Shown here in pieces: positions 1 to 7,998 of a stretch of DNA of 24,927 bases. Position 1 is the stretch's first letter, and the number at the start of each line of letters is the position of its first letter. A program made the translations under genes and the position numbers. Under the pieces are notes generated by a model. The model had not been told where the DNA came from. It saw nothing but the letters and a program-made list of their open reading frames with translations, and made no database searches. The DNA lies in IMG/VR virus record IMGVR_UViG_3300010413_000156, positions 1 through 24,927 of that record; one strand, written 5' to 3'. The stretch comes from a virus.

Positions 1-159
1 CGCTTTGGTTGCCGCAGCAAAAGCATTGAATACTATAGTGGGCGCACCAGCGTCTGCGGCAAAAGCACCCTCGAAGTTGTAGGCCATCTGATTTGCAAGC
101 GTCGTGTCATAAGGACTCTCCGCATCGACCTGCCCGGATGTAATTACTGAATAGGCCAT
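1..159 (-). CDS. N-terminal part of a probable tail fibre protein (runs off the left edge)
   Basis: The first 53 codons of a gene cut by the window edge. The start ATG overlaps the upstream stop as TAATG, the junction type used at many boundaries here. The peptide begins MAYSVITSGQVDAESPYDTT, followed by Leu-Ala-Asn-Gln. This Gly-Gln/Glu-Val-Asp-x-x-Ser-Pro opening is typical of tail fibre or tip-attached phage proteins of the form x-G-E-V-D-x-x-S-P. Its position after the tail-tip hub fits a fibre or receptor-binding role. The bulk of the protein is outside the window, so no receptor-binding domain can be judged. Confidence 0.6.
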   Translation of the reverse strand, partial: MAYSVITSGQVDAESPYDTTLANQMAYNFEGAFAADAGAPTIVFNAFAAATKA

Positions 160-428
160 TATTCGATCACCAGTTGTCTTGTTTTGCGCTCAAGCGCCCA
201 ACCGCAGCGGACTGCGTACTTCTGGGACCAGTCGAGTGCATGTTTGTTGTCCCACGAAACCTGAACAACACCTTGGAAGTGAGCACACTTCTCGCAGTTG
301 ACGGCGAACCTTTCATACGGCCTCACCAACGGGCAGTCTATTGTGACTGTTTGAGGTATGCCAACTTCTACCACCGGCAAGCTGTTCTCCCAGTCGCCCG
401 CTTTCCTTTTTGACCCGACCTCCTGCAT
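159..428 (-). CDS. small Cys-containing protein of the tail-tip region, unknown function
   Basis: The frame is open upstream to 644, but that longer version would overlap the hub gene by about 180 bases. I therefore chose the ATG at 428, 34 bases after the hub stop, giving 89 aa. A GGAG at 444-441 precedes it with a rather long spacing of 12, so a downstream TTG is an alternative start. The body contains a Cys-x2-Cys pair (CEKC) and a later lone Cys, several Trp residues and a beta-rich pattern, suggesting a small compact domain that might bind metal. It is tightly linked to the hub and the fibre gene, so a structural or assembly role at the tail tip is plausible. I do not recognise the family. 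Confidence 0.6.
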   Translation of the reverse strand: MQEVGSKRKAGDWENSLPVVEVGIPQTVTIDCPLVRPYERFAVNCEKCAHFQGVVQVSWDNKHALDWSQKYAVRCGWALERKTRQLVIE

Positions 429-462
429 TTGACGCAATATCTCCACATCTGTATCAGCGGCG

Positions 463-2529
463 TTAAATGATCTTGTAAGCCTCTCCACCGTCTGAGAAGT
501 CACCACCTCCTGCGGAGGCAATCCAGCAGTATCTATTTTTTTGATCATCTGTAGCACTCCCGTAGTTTGGTGTTCCGGCAGGAGCGATCTTCGCATATCT
601 GCCAGAAAAGAATAATTCCCACGCTCTATATGAATACCTTTCACCGCTTTTTATTTCATCCCGCTGCACAATCTGAAACAGCGTAGCGCCAGCAGCACCA
701 GTCTCATCCTGGATCTTGCTATGCTGTAGATAGCATTGATCGCCAGTGGTAAGACTTTCGTCCTTTGCGTCCACGTCAAATTTAACAACTCGGATGTTAT
801 CCCGGAATCGCTTAACGATCCTGGAGGATGTTGCAATGGCGGCGTTGTCGTCTTGTATCCACGCTGCAAATATCTCGTTTATCCTTATGTCACCGTACTG
901 ATCGTCGCCCTCTGCAAGAAGGTCTATATTCCTTACCCTGCGCTTGAAGTCTTCAGGTTTTTCAACGTCTATCGGATTCTTGTACTCGTAGTACAACGAC
1001 ACTTCTGTTAAGCGGAGGTCCGTTTTTTCCATTACTTCGAACGACCCTTCCATAATGTGAGACTCTTCTGTATAGGTTTGGATGCTGCCGTAGTCCGGCG
1101 GGCGAATGGCCTCCAACTTCACTGAGGCATTTTCTTCATCCCACCAGGTGAAGAATCCCATCTGCTGGTGCGCTTCACCTAGCAGCTTTTTGACGCCGGT
1201 TGGCTTTGTTATCCTTCTGCTGAACGTCGCTTGTAACCATGTATCCGCAATGGTCGACCATTGCGTTGTGTTAAGGTAAGACGCCGGAATGCCCGCATAG
1301 GTGTTGTACAACGCATAAGCAATATCAGCTGGTTTCATTGCGGTAAAGTCCACGCACATCTGAACCGCATCGTACTGATCATGATCTGCCGCAACCGTAT
1401 TATCCGCACCACGGGTTAGGGTGCTGAACGTGAATGTATCGTCACCGTTGTCAACGCCATTGGCGTATTCAATAACTTCGTCGTTTATGCGTACCGCTCC
1501 GCCGCCTGTAGCGTACTTGTCGGCGTCACCATCCACCGTAAAGTTAGTAGTGGTTGCCAGCGCGAGCGCGGCAGTAAGTTTGCCTACAGTTACCACGGGG
1601 CAGGTAGATCGCTTATCGTCCAGCCTGCGCATGATGTCTTGGCAAACAAAGTTTACCCGTCCATTTTTATCCGGGCCGTCGAACTTTTCCAAAAAGTAGG
1701 TGCGGGACTTAAACGCTCCTGGCAAGTAAGGGTCCGTGATATAACCAGTTTCCACCGTGACAAGCGCATCTTGATAGTATGGGTTCCGTGCCTTCAGCTT
1801 TCCGAAGTAGGTACCCTGTGAGATTGGCGGGTAAGTTCTGTTTCCAACATAAGGATCAATACCTATGTCGTGATGCGGAAAGTCGATGCACTTGAAAGAA
1901 ATACCCGCAGACTTCCCGATACTATTTTGACCCGGCGCAATCTCTGAGTGTGCAGTGCTTACAGTTTCTATACACGGGATCGCTTTGATGTCGTATTGCG
2001 GCTCAACTGTGTGGTCGCAAATAACAACGTTAAGCGTCGCGGTTCCGTTGAAGTTGGTGAAATCCTGACAATGCTTTCTTGCGTTGTAGCAAGCCGCGGA
2101 GCTGTTCACGTTGTGAATGGTGTAAGTAGTCGTTCCATCCACAGCAACAGGGAACACCGCAGAGGCCTGATTTGTAGCGTTCGCGTAATCAGTTATTGTG
2201 ACTTCCTGCCCGCTACCGGTTCCACCAGTGGTTTTAAGTATCATATTGTTATAGTAATCGTCCGCCTGCGCATCTCCTGCGGCAAGCGTCATATAAGTTG
2301 TCGACCCGCCCTGCGCAGTATCCTGTGCAACGATACCAGCCTGACAGTTACCAACGCCATAGACCTCCGCGCATTTTTTGAAGTGGATAGTGACACGACG
2401 GATCGGGATTCTTCCAACAATCGACTTCAACGCATCAAAATCATACAACCGCGCAAACAGGATTTCGTCACCATCCTCAGTGGTGATCGGGTCCCCTGCC
2501 TCGGTAGTTAAAAAGTCATATAGGTTCAT
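463..2529 (-). CDS. tail-tip hub protein, lambda gpL / DUF2163-like with split Fe-S cysteine cluster
   Basis: 688 aa. The N-terminal part has four cysteines at residues 53, 62, 147 and 154, spaced C-x8-C and C-x6-C. Those are the spacings I recall for the iron-sulfur ligands of lambda tail-tip protein gpL, and similar pairs occur in DUF2163/BR0599 tail proteins. Residues 70-140 form an extra module between the pairs (TGGTGSGQEVTITDY region), a sequence style repeated in many phage fibres. A second inserted module lies near 340-430 (INDEVIEYANG, then LTRGADNT). The C-terminal 230 residues look like a baseplate hub body. The likely role is the tail-tip hub between tube and fibres. The ATG at 2529 has a poor Shine-Dalgarno and sits 12 bases after a 12-codon leader ORF, so coupling is likely. 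Family assignment is by motif, not alignment. Confidence 0.75.
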   Translation of the reverse strand: MNLYDFLTTEAGDPITTEDGDEILFARLYDFDALKSIVGRIPIRRVTIHFKKCAEVYGVGNCQAGIVAQDTAQGGSTTYMTLAAGDAQADDYYNNMILKTTGGTGSGQEVTITDYANATNQASAVFPVAVDGTTTYTIHNVNSSAACYNARKHCQDFTNFNGTATLNVVICDHTVEPQYDIKAIPCIETVSTAHSEIAPGQNSIGKSAGISFKCIDFPHHDIGIDPYVGNRTYPPISQGTYFGKLKARNPYYQDALVTVETGYITDPYLPGAFKSRTYFLEKFDGPDKNGRVNFVCQDIMRRLDDKRSTCPVVTVGKLTAALALATTTNFTVDGDADKYATGGGAVRINDEVIEYANGVDNGDDTFTFSTLTRGADNTVAADHDQYDAVQMCVDFTAMKPADIAYALYNTYAGIPASYLNTTQWSTIADTWLQATFSRRITKPTGVKKLLGEAHQQMGFFTWWDEENASVKLEAIRPPDYGSIQTYTEESHIMEGSFEVMEKTDLRLTEVSLYYEYKNPIDVEKPEDFKRRVRNIDLLAEGDDQYGDIRINEIFAAWIQDDNAAIATSSRIVKRFRDNIRVVKFDVDAKDESLTTGDQCYLQHSKIQDETGAAGATLFQIVQRDEIKSGERYSYRAWELFFSGRYAKIAPAGTPNYGSATDDQKNRYCWIASAGGGDFSDGGEAYKII

Positions 2530-2541
2530 TCCACTGTGCGC

Positions 2542-2580
2542 CTACCCGATTGAGCCGTGTCTAATTAGGGTTGCTTTCAT
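2542..2580 (-). CDS. 12-codon leader ORF before the hub gene
   Basis: ATG at 2580 is preceded by a good ribosome-binding site (GAGGA, about 6 bases upstream) and encodes MKATLIRHGSIG followed by TAG. The reading frame is the same as the hub gene, whose own ATG lies 12 bases after the TAG and lacks a strong Shine-Dalgarno. The simplest reading is a leader peptide that brings ribosomes to the hub start by reinitiation. The alternative is occasional TAG readthrough adding 17 residues to the hub N-terminus. Small and without homology evidence, so tentative. Confidence 0.35.
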   Translation of the reverse strand: MKATLIRHGSIG

Positions 2581-2693
2581 GTTTTGTCCTCAGATTATTG
2601 TGCCGTAGATGTCACGCACAATGATTGAATCCTCACCACTACCTCCTCCCGCCTGCCCATTTATTTCAAAGCATCAATATTTCAAAATATGTG

Positions 2694-4316
2694 TTACGGT
2701 TCAAAGCTAAGTGTTCCACCATTCTTCAAGACAACGTCCCATACTCCTGTGGCGCCTCTTGCAACCAGAGACACAGCGCCTCCATTCGTGTCTAATGATA
2801 AATACTTGCCAGCGCTGCCAGTGCCGATACCGCCAGGATCTCGTATGTTTTCCGTCCCATTCGGGTCAATGCGCAGAGCGTACGTACTGTTTATTCTGGA
2901 GAATGAATACTGCATTCCATCGGAAGCAGCTGGCAACGTTAGCGTTATCACTCCGCCAGCGCCATTGTTTGTGAAAGTCGTTCCAACTTGGCTCGCGGTT
3001 AACGTATCATCAGCCGTCTTCGCAACAATTTTTTCTAGGTTGCCAGTGATGGTATTTTGAAGGCCGCCATCAAATTCTATGGCGGTCTGCGTTACATTCA
3101 CGACATTGCTTATCCCTGAGCCTGTTCTGGTTAGATTTTTGTTGAACATGTAGACTAAATTTGTCCCGGCAGTTTCCAGAACCGATGCTGTCGGCCCTGA
3201 TGCAGGGAAATCATTATTTAGTATACGGGTTCCGTTTGCTGATACGATATCAATATCGTAGCTTTGCGTAGGGGCGCCGGAATTGGCAAATGAGTTTCTT
3301 TCGATAGTGGTTTCAGAAGTTGAAAACCCCGATGCATTTGTTAGTTTAATCAGGGAATCAAAAGCTGACTCCATATCATTGTCTATGATTTTAGTTTTCC
3401 ATGCGCCATCTACTACAATGCCTGAACCACTTACTCCAGCAACGTTATTAGATTCGATAACGTTACATTTAATTTTGTTAGAGTAGATGCCTGAGCTGCT
3501 AGTTAATGCCGTTAAAGTAACACCTCCACCATCGTTCCCGGTTATGTGATTTTGCAGTATGCGATTGGCGGAACAATAGATTGAGTCGCTTGCCTCGGTA
3601 AGCGCAACACCAGCACCGACATTTTCTTTTATGTCATTATTCTTGATTGTGACCCCTACGCACGCTTCTAGTGCAATTCCTGCGCCCCCATTAGAACCTA
3701 TAAACAGGCGGATAATATTATTGGCTCTAGTTGCATTAACCAACCGAATGCCGTGGGATGACGAGGCGGTTCCGGTTACGGCAAAATCGCGCAGTGTCAG
3801 GCCATTGAATCTATCAGTCACGCTGCCTACGCCAGAAAGAGAAACACCTGTAGATGTGTTATGTAGTATGCTCTCCACTCCATCTCCATACAGAGTCTGG
3901 TTCTCAGATAGTGTCAGGCCCGTGTGATTGTACGTTCCAGATGGAATGTAAATGAGGGCTAAGCCACTATTAATAGCTGCTTGTATAGTTGTGGTATCGT
4001 CAGTTGATCCGTCGCCAAACGCCCCAAACCATTTAAAGCTTGCCCCGCCACTGTATTGTCTCAGTAAGGCATCTGAACCATCCCCGCCAGATGCAATAAA
4101 CATTGTCCCGCAGTATGCTGCACCGTTGTCAGCGTAGGTTGCTGGTGCAGCGCCAGTCGCCCCAATAAACGCCCCCCCATCATCTGAGGTGATGAAATAG
4201 GCTTGGCCGTTTTGAACACCATGGGTTGTAATGTATGTGACTGCTTCGGTCTTTGATCTAAATACAAGCCCAAGCGATGCGCCAATTTGAGCAAACAGTT
4301 CTGAGTGTTTTATCAT
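2694..4316 (-). CDS. tailspike: pectate-lyase-like right-handed beta-helix protein
   Basis: 540 aa. A short N-terminal adaptor (about 1-95) is followed by the hallmark WFGAFGDGSTDDTTTIQAAI segment at residues 96-115, the entry of the pectate lyase superfamily beta-helix used by phage tailspikes. Residues 120-430 contain many short repeats with Asn-rich turns (NNDI, SNKI, ESNN, ERNSF), as expected of parallel beta-helix coils. The C-terminus (TLPAASDGMQYSF region) resembles trimerisation or capping domains of fibres. The probable role is binding and perhaps cleaving host surface polysaccharide. Active-site residues cannot be named from sequence alone. The gene sits between the Dit-like and hub genes, an unusual slot. 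Start chosen at the ATG after AGGGG, 9 bases beyond the upstream stop. Confidence 0.85.
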   Translation of the reverse strand: MIKHSELFAQIGASLGLVFRSKTEAVTYITTHGVQNGQAYFITSDDGGAFIGATGAAPATYADNGAAYCGTMFIASGGDGSDALLRQYSGGASFKWFGAFGDGSTDDTTTIQAAINSGLALIYIPSGTYNHTGLTLSENQTLYGDGVESILHNTSTGVSLSGVGSVTDRFNGLTLRDFAVTGTASSSHGIRLVNATRANNIIRLFIGSNGGAGIALEACVGVTIKNNDIKENVGAGVALTEASDSIYCSANRILQNHITGNDGGGVTLTALTSSSGIYSNKIKCNVIESNNVAGVSGSGIVVDGAWKTKIIDNDMESAFDSLIKLTNASGFSTSETTIERNSFANSGAPTQSYDIDIVSANGTRILNNDFPASGPTASVLETAGTNLVYMFNKNLTRTGSGISNVVNVTQTAIEFDGGLQNTITGNLEKIVAKTADDTLTASQVGTTFTNNGAGGVITLTLPAASDGMQYSFSRINSTYALRIDPNGTENIRDPGGIGTGSAGKYLSLDTNGGAVSLVARGATGVWDVVLKNGGTLSFEP

Positions 4317-4325
4317 TATAAGCCC

Positions 4326-5096
4326 CTAAAATGTGATGCCGATGTATGGAAGTTCGCTGCGCATATGTGTGACTCCGGTATACGCAGCAGTAGGAATCTT
4401 CCGTGCCGCTTTGCCGTAGACTACTTCGTTCGGGAAATCGTCTGGTAACGGAAGGAATAAGAATCCGCCGCCTTGCTCCGCATGGCGTAAAAAAGGAAGC
4501 CAGTACGTTCTGTTCCATGCAGGGTCCAATACTCGCCAAGACATCTTGTTAGCGTGCGGTTTCCTTTTTGTAGAGATACCCAGAAGCAACGTAGTTTCGC
4601 TTAGGTTATTGGTGGACTCATACTGCTGCGCCATGGAGTCCGGAGTAAAACCTACGGATACATCCGCCGCTAAAGTCAACCTAGCCCCTAACATGAATCC
4701 GCCGACACTGGACGCCACGGATGCAGACACTACTTTGAACCGCCAATAACGCGCAGAAACAGAGGTAAACAATTTTAACACTGGTTCCGTAGCAGTAGGG
4801 GATACCGCTGTTCCAACATCCACTTCCTCTCCAGCCCATGCTCCAGTGGAGCTATACTGCAACAACACAGACGCGCCGTTTGTACCTAAGTTATGCGAGA
4901 ACATACCCCAAGCGTCTACAGACTTAGCGCTGCCGAGATCCGCATAAAAATAAGAAGTCCCAGCAGAATCAGGTTTCCAATAGTCCCAAGTAAGGTCGTC
5001 GTAAGCCCGTTCTTTTTCGTAGCCAACAGCTTCGCTTGACACACTTACGGTCGCGCTTGAAATCAAGTTGTTATATAGAATAACTGGGTACGACAT
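4326..5096 (-). CDS. distal-tail-like protein with discoidin-like N-terminal domain
   Basis: 256 aa, directly after the tape measure and overlapping its stop by one base (TAATG). Residues 1-140 (opening SYPVILYNNLISSATVSV, then YEKERAYDD, YWKP, YADLGSAKSVDAWG, GTNGASVLLQYSS) have the pattern of a galactose-binding/F5-8 type-C-like beta sandwich. The C-terminal half (NRTYWLPFLRHAEQGGGFLF) looks like the body of phage tail proteins that occupy the Dit position. It probably forms part of the tail-tip ring joining the tube to the hub and spikes, and the N-terminal domain could contact carbohydrate. The assignment rests on gene order and pattern recognition, so the exact role is moderate confidence. 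Confidence 0.65.
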   Translation of the reverse strand: MSYPVILYNNLISSATVSVSSEAVGYEKERAYDDLTWDYWKPDSAGTSYFYADLGSAKSVDAWGMFSHNLGTNGASVLLQYSSTGAWAGEEVDVGTAVSPTATEPVLKLFTSVSARYWRFKVVSASVASSVGGFMLGARLTLAADVSVGFTPDSMAQQYESTNNLSETTLLLGISTKRKPHANKMSWRVLDPAWNRTYWLPFLRHAEQGGGFLFLPLPDDFPNEVVYGKAARKIPTAAYTGVTHMRSELPYIGITF

Positions 5097-7114
5097 TAGA
5101 AACTTGCTCCAGAAGCTTTTGTCTCTTCTATACGGTCAATAAAGTCTCTCAACTGCTGTCCTGTATACAGTTTGTCCGGCTCAATACCTTCAAATATAAA
5201 CCTAACTTCCTGCCTAGTTTGTTGCGTAGTGTCCGGGGTAGCCGTACCACCAGCGGGCAGATCCCCGCCTGTAGGCGTACCAGCAGTAGCCGGTGCGGAC
5301 GTAGACACTGTGGGTATGCTCGGTGCGCTGCCGAAAGACGTGCTGTTTATGGCGGATATCTGCTGCAAACCAGCCGCCAGCATGAGCCCGGCTGGTATCA
5401 GCCCAAACGGGTACCCGCCGCCGTTTTCGTAGGACTTTATGACAGCAGACGGCAATGTCACCGCCGCATTAGCCAAGGACAGCGCCTTCTGTATCTCGAA
5501 CATCTCCTTGCTAGTTCCAGCAAGGTTGGACAGCGCCGCAGCCCCGTACTTGACCGCATTTTTGTAGTCGCCTTGGCGTATAGCGTCTGTAAACTCATAT
5601 ATTGCTTTTTGCGAACCAGTGGACAAGTTATACAGCCTGTCCCAGTACGCTTGTTCCTGCGCTGCCTTAGCGTCGTTTATTTCTGCTTGTCGTGCTAATT
5701 CTTCTTCCTGGAAAATAGCGTCGTCCAATTCTTTTTCTAACGCAGCGTCCATCTCTTTCTGCCTACGCTCTGCCCTTCTAGAAGCTAACTCTTCTTCCGC
5801 AGCGTTTACAGCAGCAGCATTATCTACAGCGCTTTGTGCAGACGCGCTTTTTGCAGCGTCTAACTGCGCAGTAGCATCTACTTCGTTCCATATGCGATTG
5901 TAAGCATCCTCGTAAGCAGCACGTTCTTCCTTACGTGCGTCAATAATTGCTTTCGCACCGTCAAGGTTCAAGGACACTAGCTCTACCACAGCCGCAGCAG
6001 TAGCACCAAACCAGTCCCCCATGTCCTGCAACGCTAGTATTATGGAGTTCACAATTTTGGAGGACCACGTTAGGAGTTGCGTTGTACTGCGCAAAGCAGG
6101 GTCAAACGTCTCGCCTAACCGCAACGCAACACCCTCCCAAGCAGAGCTAAGTGCTTTTATGTCTCCGTCCAGATTATTTGTATTGATGCTAGCCTGTTCG
6201 TATGCGGTAGAAGTACCCGTTAGCTTTGAAACTAACTCCTCTACTGCGCCAGCTTGGTTTATAAGCGCCGTTGCCGCTGTAATGGACTCTTGACCGAACA
6301 GCTTCGCTTTCTCCGCAGTCGTCAAGTGCGCATCCTGCAAGTTTTTAAGCGCCTGCACCATACCGACGATCTCAGGGTTGAACTCGTCCTTGCTCTGTGT
6401 AGACAACTTAAGCAGTACACCGCGCAGTCCAGTACCAGCTTCGGAACCTTTTATAGCTACTGCGGCAAGGGCTTGTATAGCAGCATTGGACTCTTCAAAG
6501 GACACACCCAAACTAGCCGCCACAGAACCGGACATGCGTAGGGCTTCTGACGTCATGTTAATTTCTGACGCACCGAACTTCGCACCTGCTGCTAGGACGT
6601 TTATATAGCGAGCAGCTTGTTCGGAACCTGCTCCGAATTGGTTAAGTGCACTACCTAGTGCATTAGCCGCGTCAGGCAGCTGCATACCGGACGCCTCCGC
6701 AAGCGTAAGCACCTCCCTCGTAACAGCAGCAAGGGCTTCTTTACTCTCCAACAAGTCCGGTTTTGCAGACGCTACTAGCTTAAATGCCGTTGCTACTTGC
6801 GACGCTGTAAAGGTCGTTGTAGAGCCTAACAGCTTGGCTTGCTCTGTATAAAACGCGAGGTCTTGTCCAGTAGAGCCAGTAATAGCGGACAGTTCGCTAA
6901 TGGACTTTGTGAACTCCCTGTGGGTGTCTATAACTTTCCACAGCGTAGCAGTCATGAACGCTAGGGAGGCATAACGCTTGAAGGACTTCATTAATTCGTC
7001 GGTTGCCTTCTTGGTGTTCTTAGACTCTTTTGTGAAGTCGGATAAATCTTCCTTCCCCTTCTTCACAGTAGAAGTATCTACAGAAACTCCAAGTTGTGCA
7101 AGGTCGCTTATCAT
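5096..7114 (-). CDS. tail tape measure protein (TP901-like)
   Basis: 672 aa. An N-terminal basic coiled region is followed by a TP901-type tape-measure core at about residues 60-340 (FTKSISELSAITGSTGQD, TEQAKLLGSTTTFTASQVA, MQLPDAANALGSALNQFG, GTGLRGVLLKLS). A charged Ala/Glu/Arg-rich coiled coil covers roughly 395-500, and a hydrophobic segment (FGLIPAGLMLAAGLQQI) lies near 575. The C-terminus is Pro/Thr/Gly-rich. Tape measures set tail length and enter the tail tube. At the usual 0.15 nm per residue, 672 residues predict a tail near 100 nm, assuming no processing. It follows the chaperone frameshift pair with an ATGA overlap, the standard order. Confidence 0.93.
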   Translation of the reverse strand: MISDLAQLGVSVDTSTVKKGKEDLSDFTKESKNTKKATDELMKSFKRYASLAFMTATLWKVIDTHREFTKSISELSAITGSTGQDLAFYTEQAKLLGSTTTFTASQVATAFKLVASAKPDLLESKEALAAVTREVLTLAEASGMQLPDAANALGSALNQFGAGSEQAARYINVLAAGAKFGASEINMTSEALRMSGSVAASLGVSFEESNAAIQALAAVAIKGSEAGTGLRGVLLKLSTQSKDEFNPEIVGMVQALKNLQDAHLTTAEKAKLFGQESITAATALINQAGAVEELVSKLTGTSTAYEQASINTNNLDGDIKALSSAWEGVALRLGETFDPALRSTTQLLTWSSKIVNSIILALQDMGDWFGATAAAVVELVSLNLDGAKAIIDARKEERAAYEDAYNRIWNEVDATAQLDAAKSASAQSAVDNAAAVNAAEEELASRRAERRQKEMDAALEKELDDAIFQEEELARQAEINDAKAAQEQAYWDRLYNLSTGSQKAIYEFTDAIRQGDYKNAVKYGAAALSNLAGTSKEMFEIQKALSLANAAVTLPSAVIKSYENGGGYPFGLIPAGLMLAAGLQQISAINSTSFGSAPSIPTVSTSAPATAGTPTGGDLPAGGTATPDTTQQTRQEVRFIFEGIEPDKLYTGQQLRDFIDRIEETKASGASF

Positions 7115-7557
7115 TCACGTTTCCTAAATAAAGAAGCAAACATCCTCATCTTCTGCGCAACCTCTACTCTGCTAGGCAACTCGTCTACAACAGGTCTAGG
7201 ACAACTAGGTTCCAATGCTTTATTAAACTGGTTCACGTATGCCCCGGATAACCTATGCAGCGCAGCGCATTCCCAATAAGTTAGTACAACTCCAGTACTA
7301 CGCTGCCAGTCTGCAATGTCTGTCCAATTTAATTGCCTCAGCACACTTCCCTCTACAACAGCCTCTCCCATATCGGACAACACTTCTACAACGTACTGCA
7401 CCGGCGCAACGTCAGGTAAACCGTACTCCGGTTCTATTCCGTTAGCTTCCGCCGTAGCGTCAATAATGCTCCTCCTTGAGCGTTTTGAATTTTTTGGTAC
7501 TGCTGTAAGCCACGCTAATTGCCTAACGTATAGCTCGAGCGTTTCAGCACTCTCTGA
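7111..7557 (-). CDS. tail assembly chaperone T part, probably made only by frameshift from the upstream gene
   Basis: This frame is open from 7605 and overlaps the end of the preceding chaperone gene. The coordinates given are the part read after the presumed shift. It has no convincing start: a TTG at 7605 and an ATG at 7590 lie deep inside the other gene without well-placed Shine-Dalgarno sites. The T6 run at 7564-7559 (AAC TTT TTT CTC) lets a Phe tRNA move from TTT to TTC, so a +1 (or -2) shift gives a fusion of about 286 aa, parallel to lambda gpG/gpGT. The encoded segment (SESAETLELYVRQLAWLTA and on) is about 148 residues. Such fusions bind the tape measure and recruit tube subunits. Expression mode is inferred. 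Confidence 0.75.
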   Translation of the reverse strand, partial: SESAETLELYVRQLAWLTAVPKNSKRSRRSIIDATAEANGIEPEYGLPDVAPVQYVVEVLSDMGEAVVEGSVLRQLNWTDIADWQRSTGVVLTYWECAALHRLSGAYVNQFNKALEPSCPRPVVDELPSRVEVAQKMRMFASLFRKRE

Positions 7558-7972
7558 GAAAAAAGTTGGCGCGTTCTCCAATAAACGCATCCACCTGTTC
7601 TGCAATAAACGGAAAACGTTCGTACAGCGCTACGGCGGCGTCGTGGCTGAACATAACTTCCTGGCCGTCCAATTTAAGCCCGCTCCAACCAGCGGTGCAT
7701 ACAGCCAGCATTTCGTTCCGCTCCTTTGGTTGCATAATGAAGTCCAGTTTACCGCGACCACTACGCATGGAGCGACTTACGCGGTTACGCTGGAATTCCA
7801 GTTGGTGCTTGCGGTATGCAGCGGAGTCCTTGCCCAGCACACGGATAACAACGGGCACGCCATCAATGAGCAGCGGTCCACCGTCTACCGGGTGCTCTAC
7901 TTCCATATCTACACCAGCGTCGGACAAATTGGCTGATTCCAGTGCGCTAAGGTCTTCAATCTTGTGTGTCAT
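7544..7972 (-). CDS. tail assembly chaperone (gpG-like)
   Basis: 142 aa, placed between the tail tube gene and the tape measure, the conserved position of the G-type tail chaperone. Its C-terminus overlaps the downstream frame for about 60 bases and ends soon after a six-T slippery run, as expected for the short product of a frameshifting pair. The sequence includes PLLIDGVPVVIRVLGKDS, a domain style shared by many proteins in this slot, and an ERFPFIAEQVDAFIGERANF helix near the end. A good Shine-Dalgarno (AAGAGGAA) lies before the ATG. Function is assigned from position, length and the overlap architecture. Confidence 0.85.
   Translation of the reverse strand: MTHKIEDLSALESANLSDAGVDMEVEHPVDGGPLLIDGVPVVIRVLGKDSAAYRKHQLEFQRNRVSRSMRSGRGKLDFIMQPKERNEMLAVCTAGWSGLKLDGQEVMFSHDAAVALYERFPFIAEQVDAFIGERANFFLREC
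7559..7567 (-). other. putative slippery site for +1 or -2 frameshift
   Basis: In the frame of the short chaperone the codons read AAC TTT TTT CTC. The downstream frame is offset by +1 (ACT TTT TTC TCA). A Phe-tRNA in the P site on TTT can re-pair with TTC, and the overlap continues for only four more sense codons before the short product ends at TGC TGA. No independent start for the second frame looks good. Lambda-type sites normally shift -1, but +1 and -2 shifts are known in other phage tail chaperone pairs. Confidence 0.6.
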
Positions 7973-7998
7973 GACTTATTCCTCTTATAGGGTTACGC

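Noticed and set aside
429-644. Longer version of the small Cys-containing protein starting at 644
   Set aside because: It would overlap the hub gene for about 180 bases, and no good Shine-Dalgarno supports that start. The ATG at 428 follows the hub stop.
7590-7605. Independent start codon for the second tail chaperone frame
   Set aside because: TTG at 7605 and ATG at 7590 lack well-placed Shine-Dalgarno sites and sit within the conserved overlap. Frameshifting explains the arrangement better.
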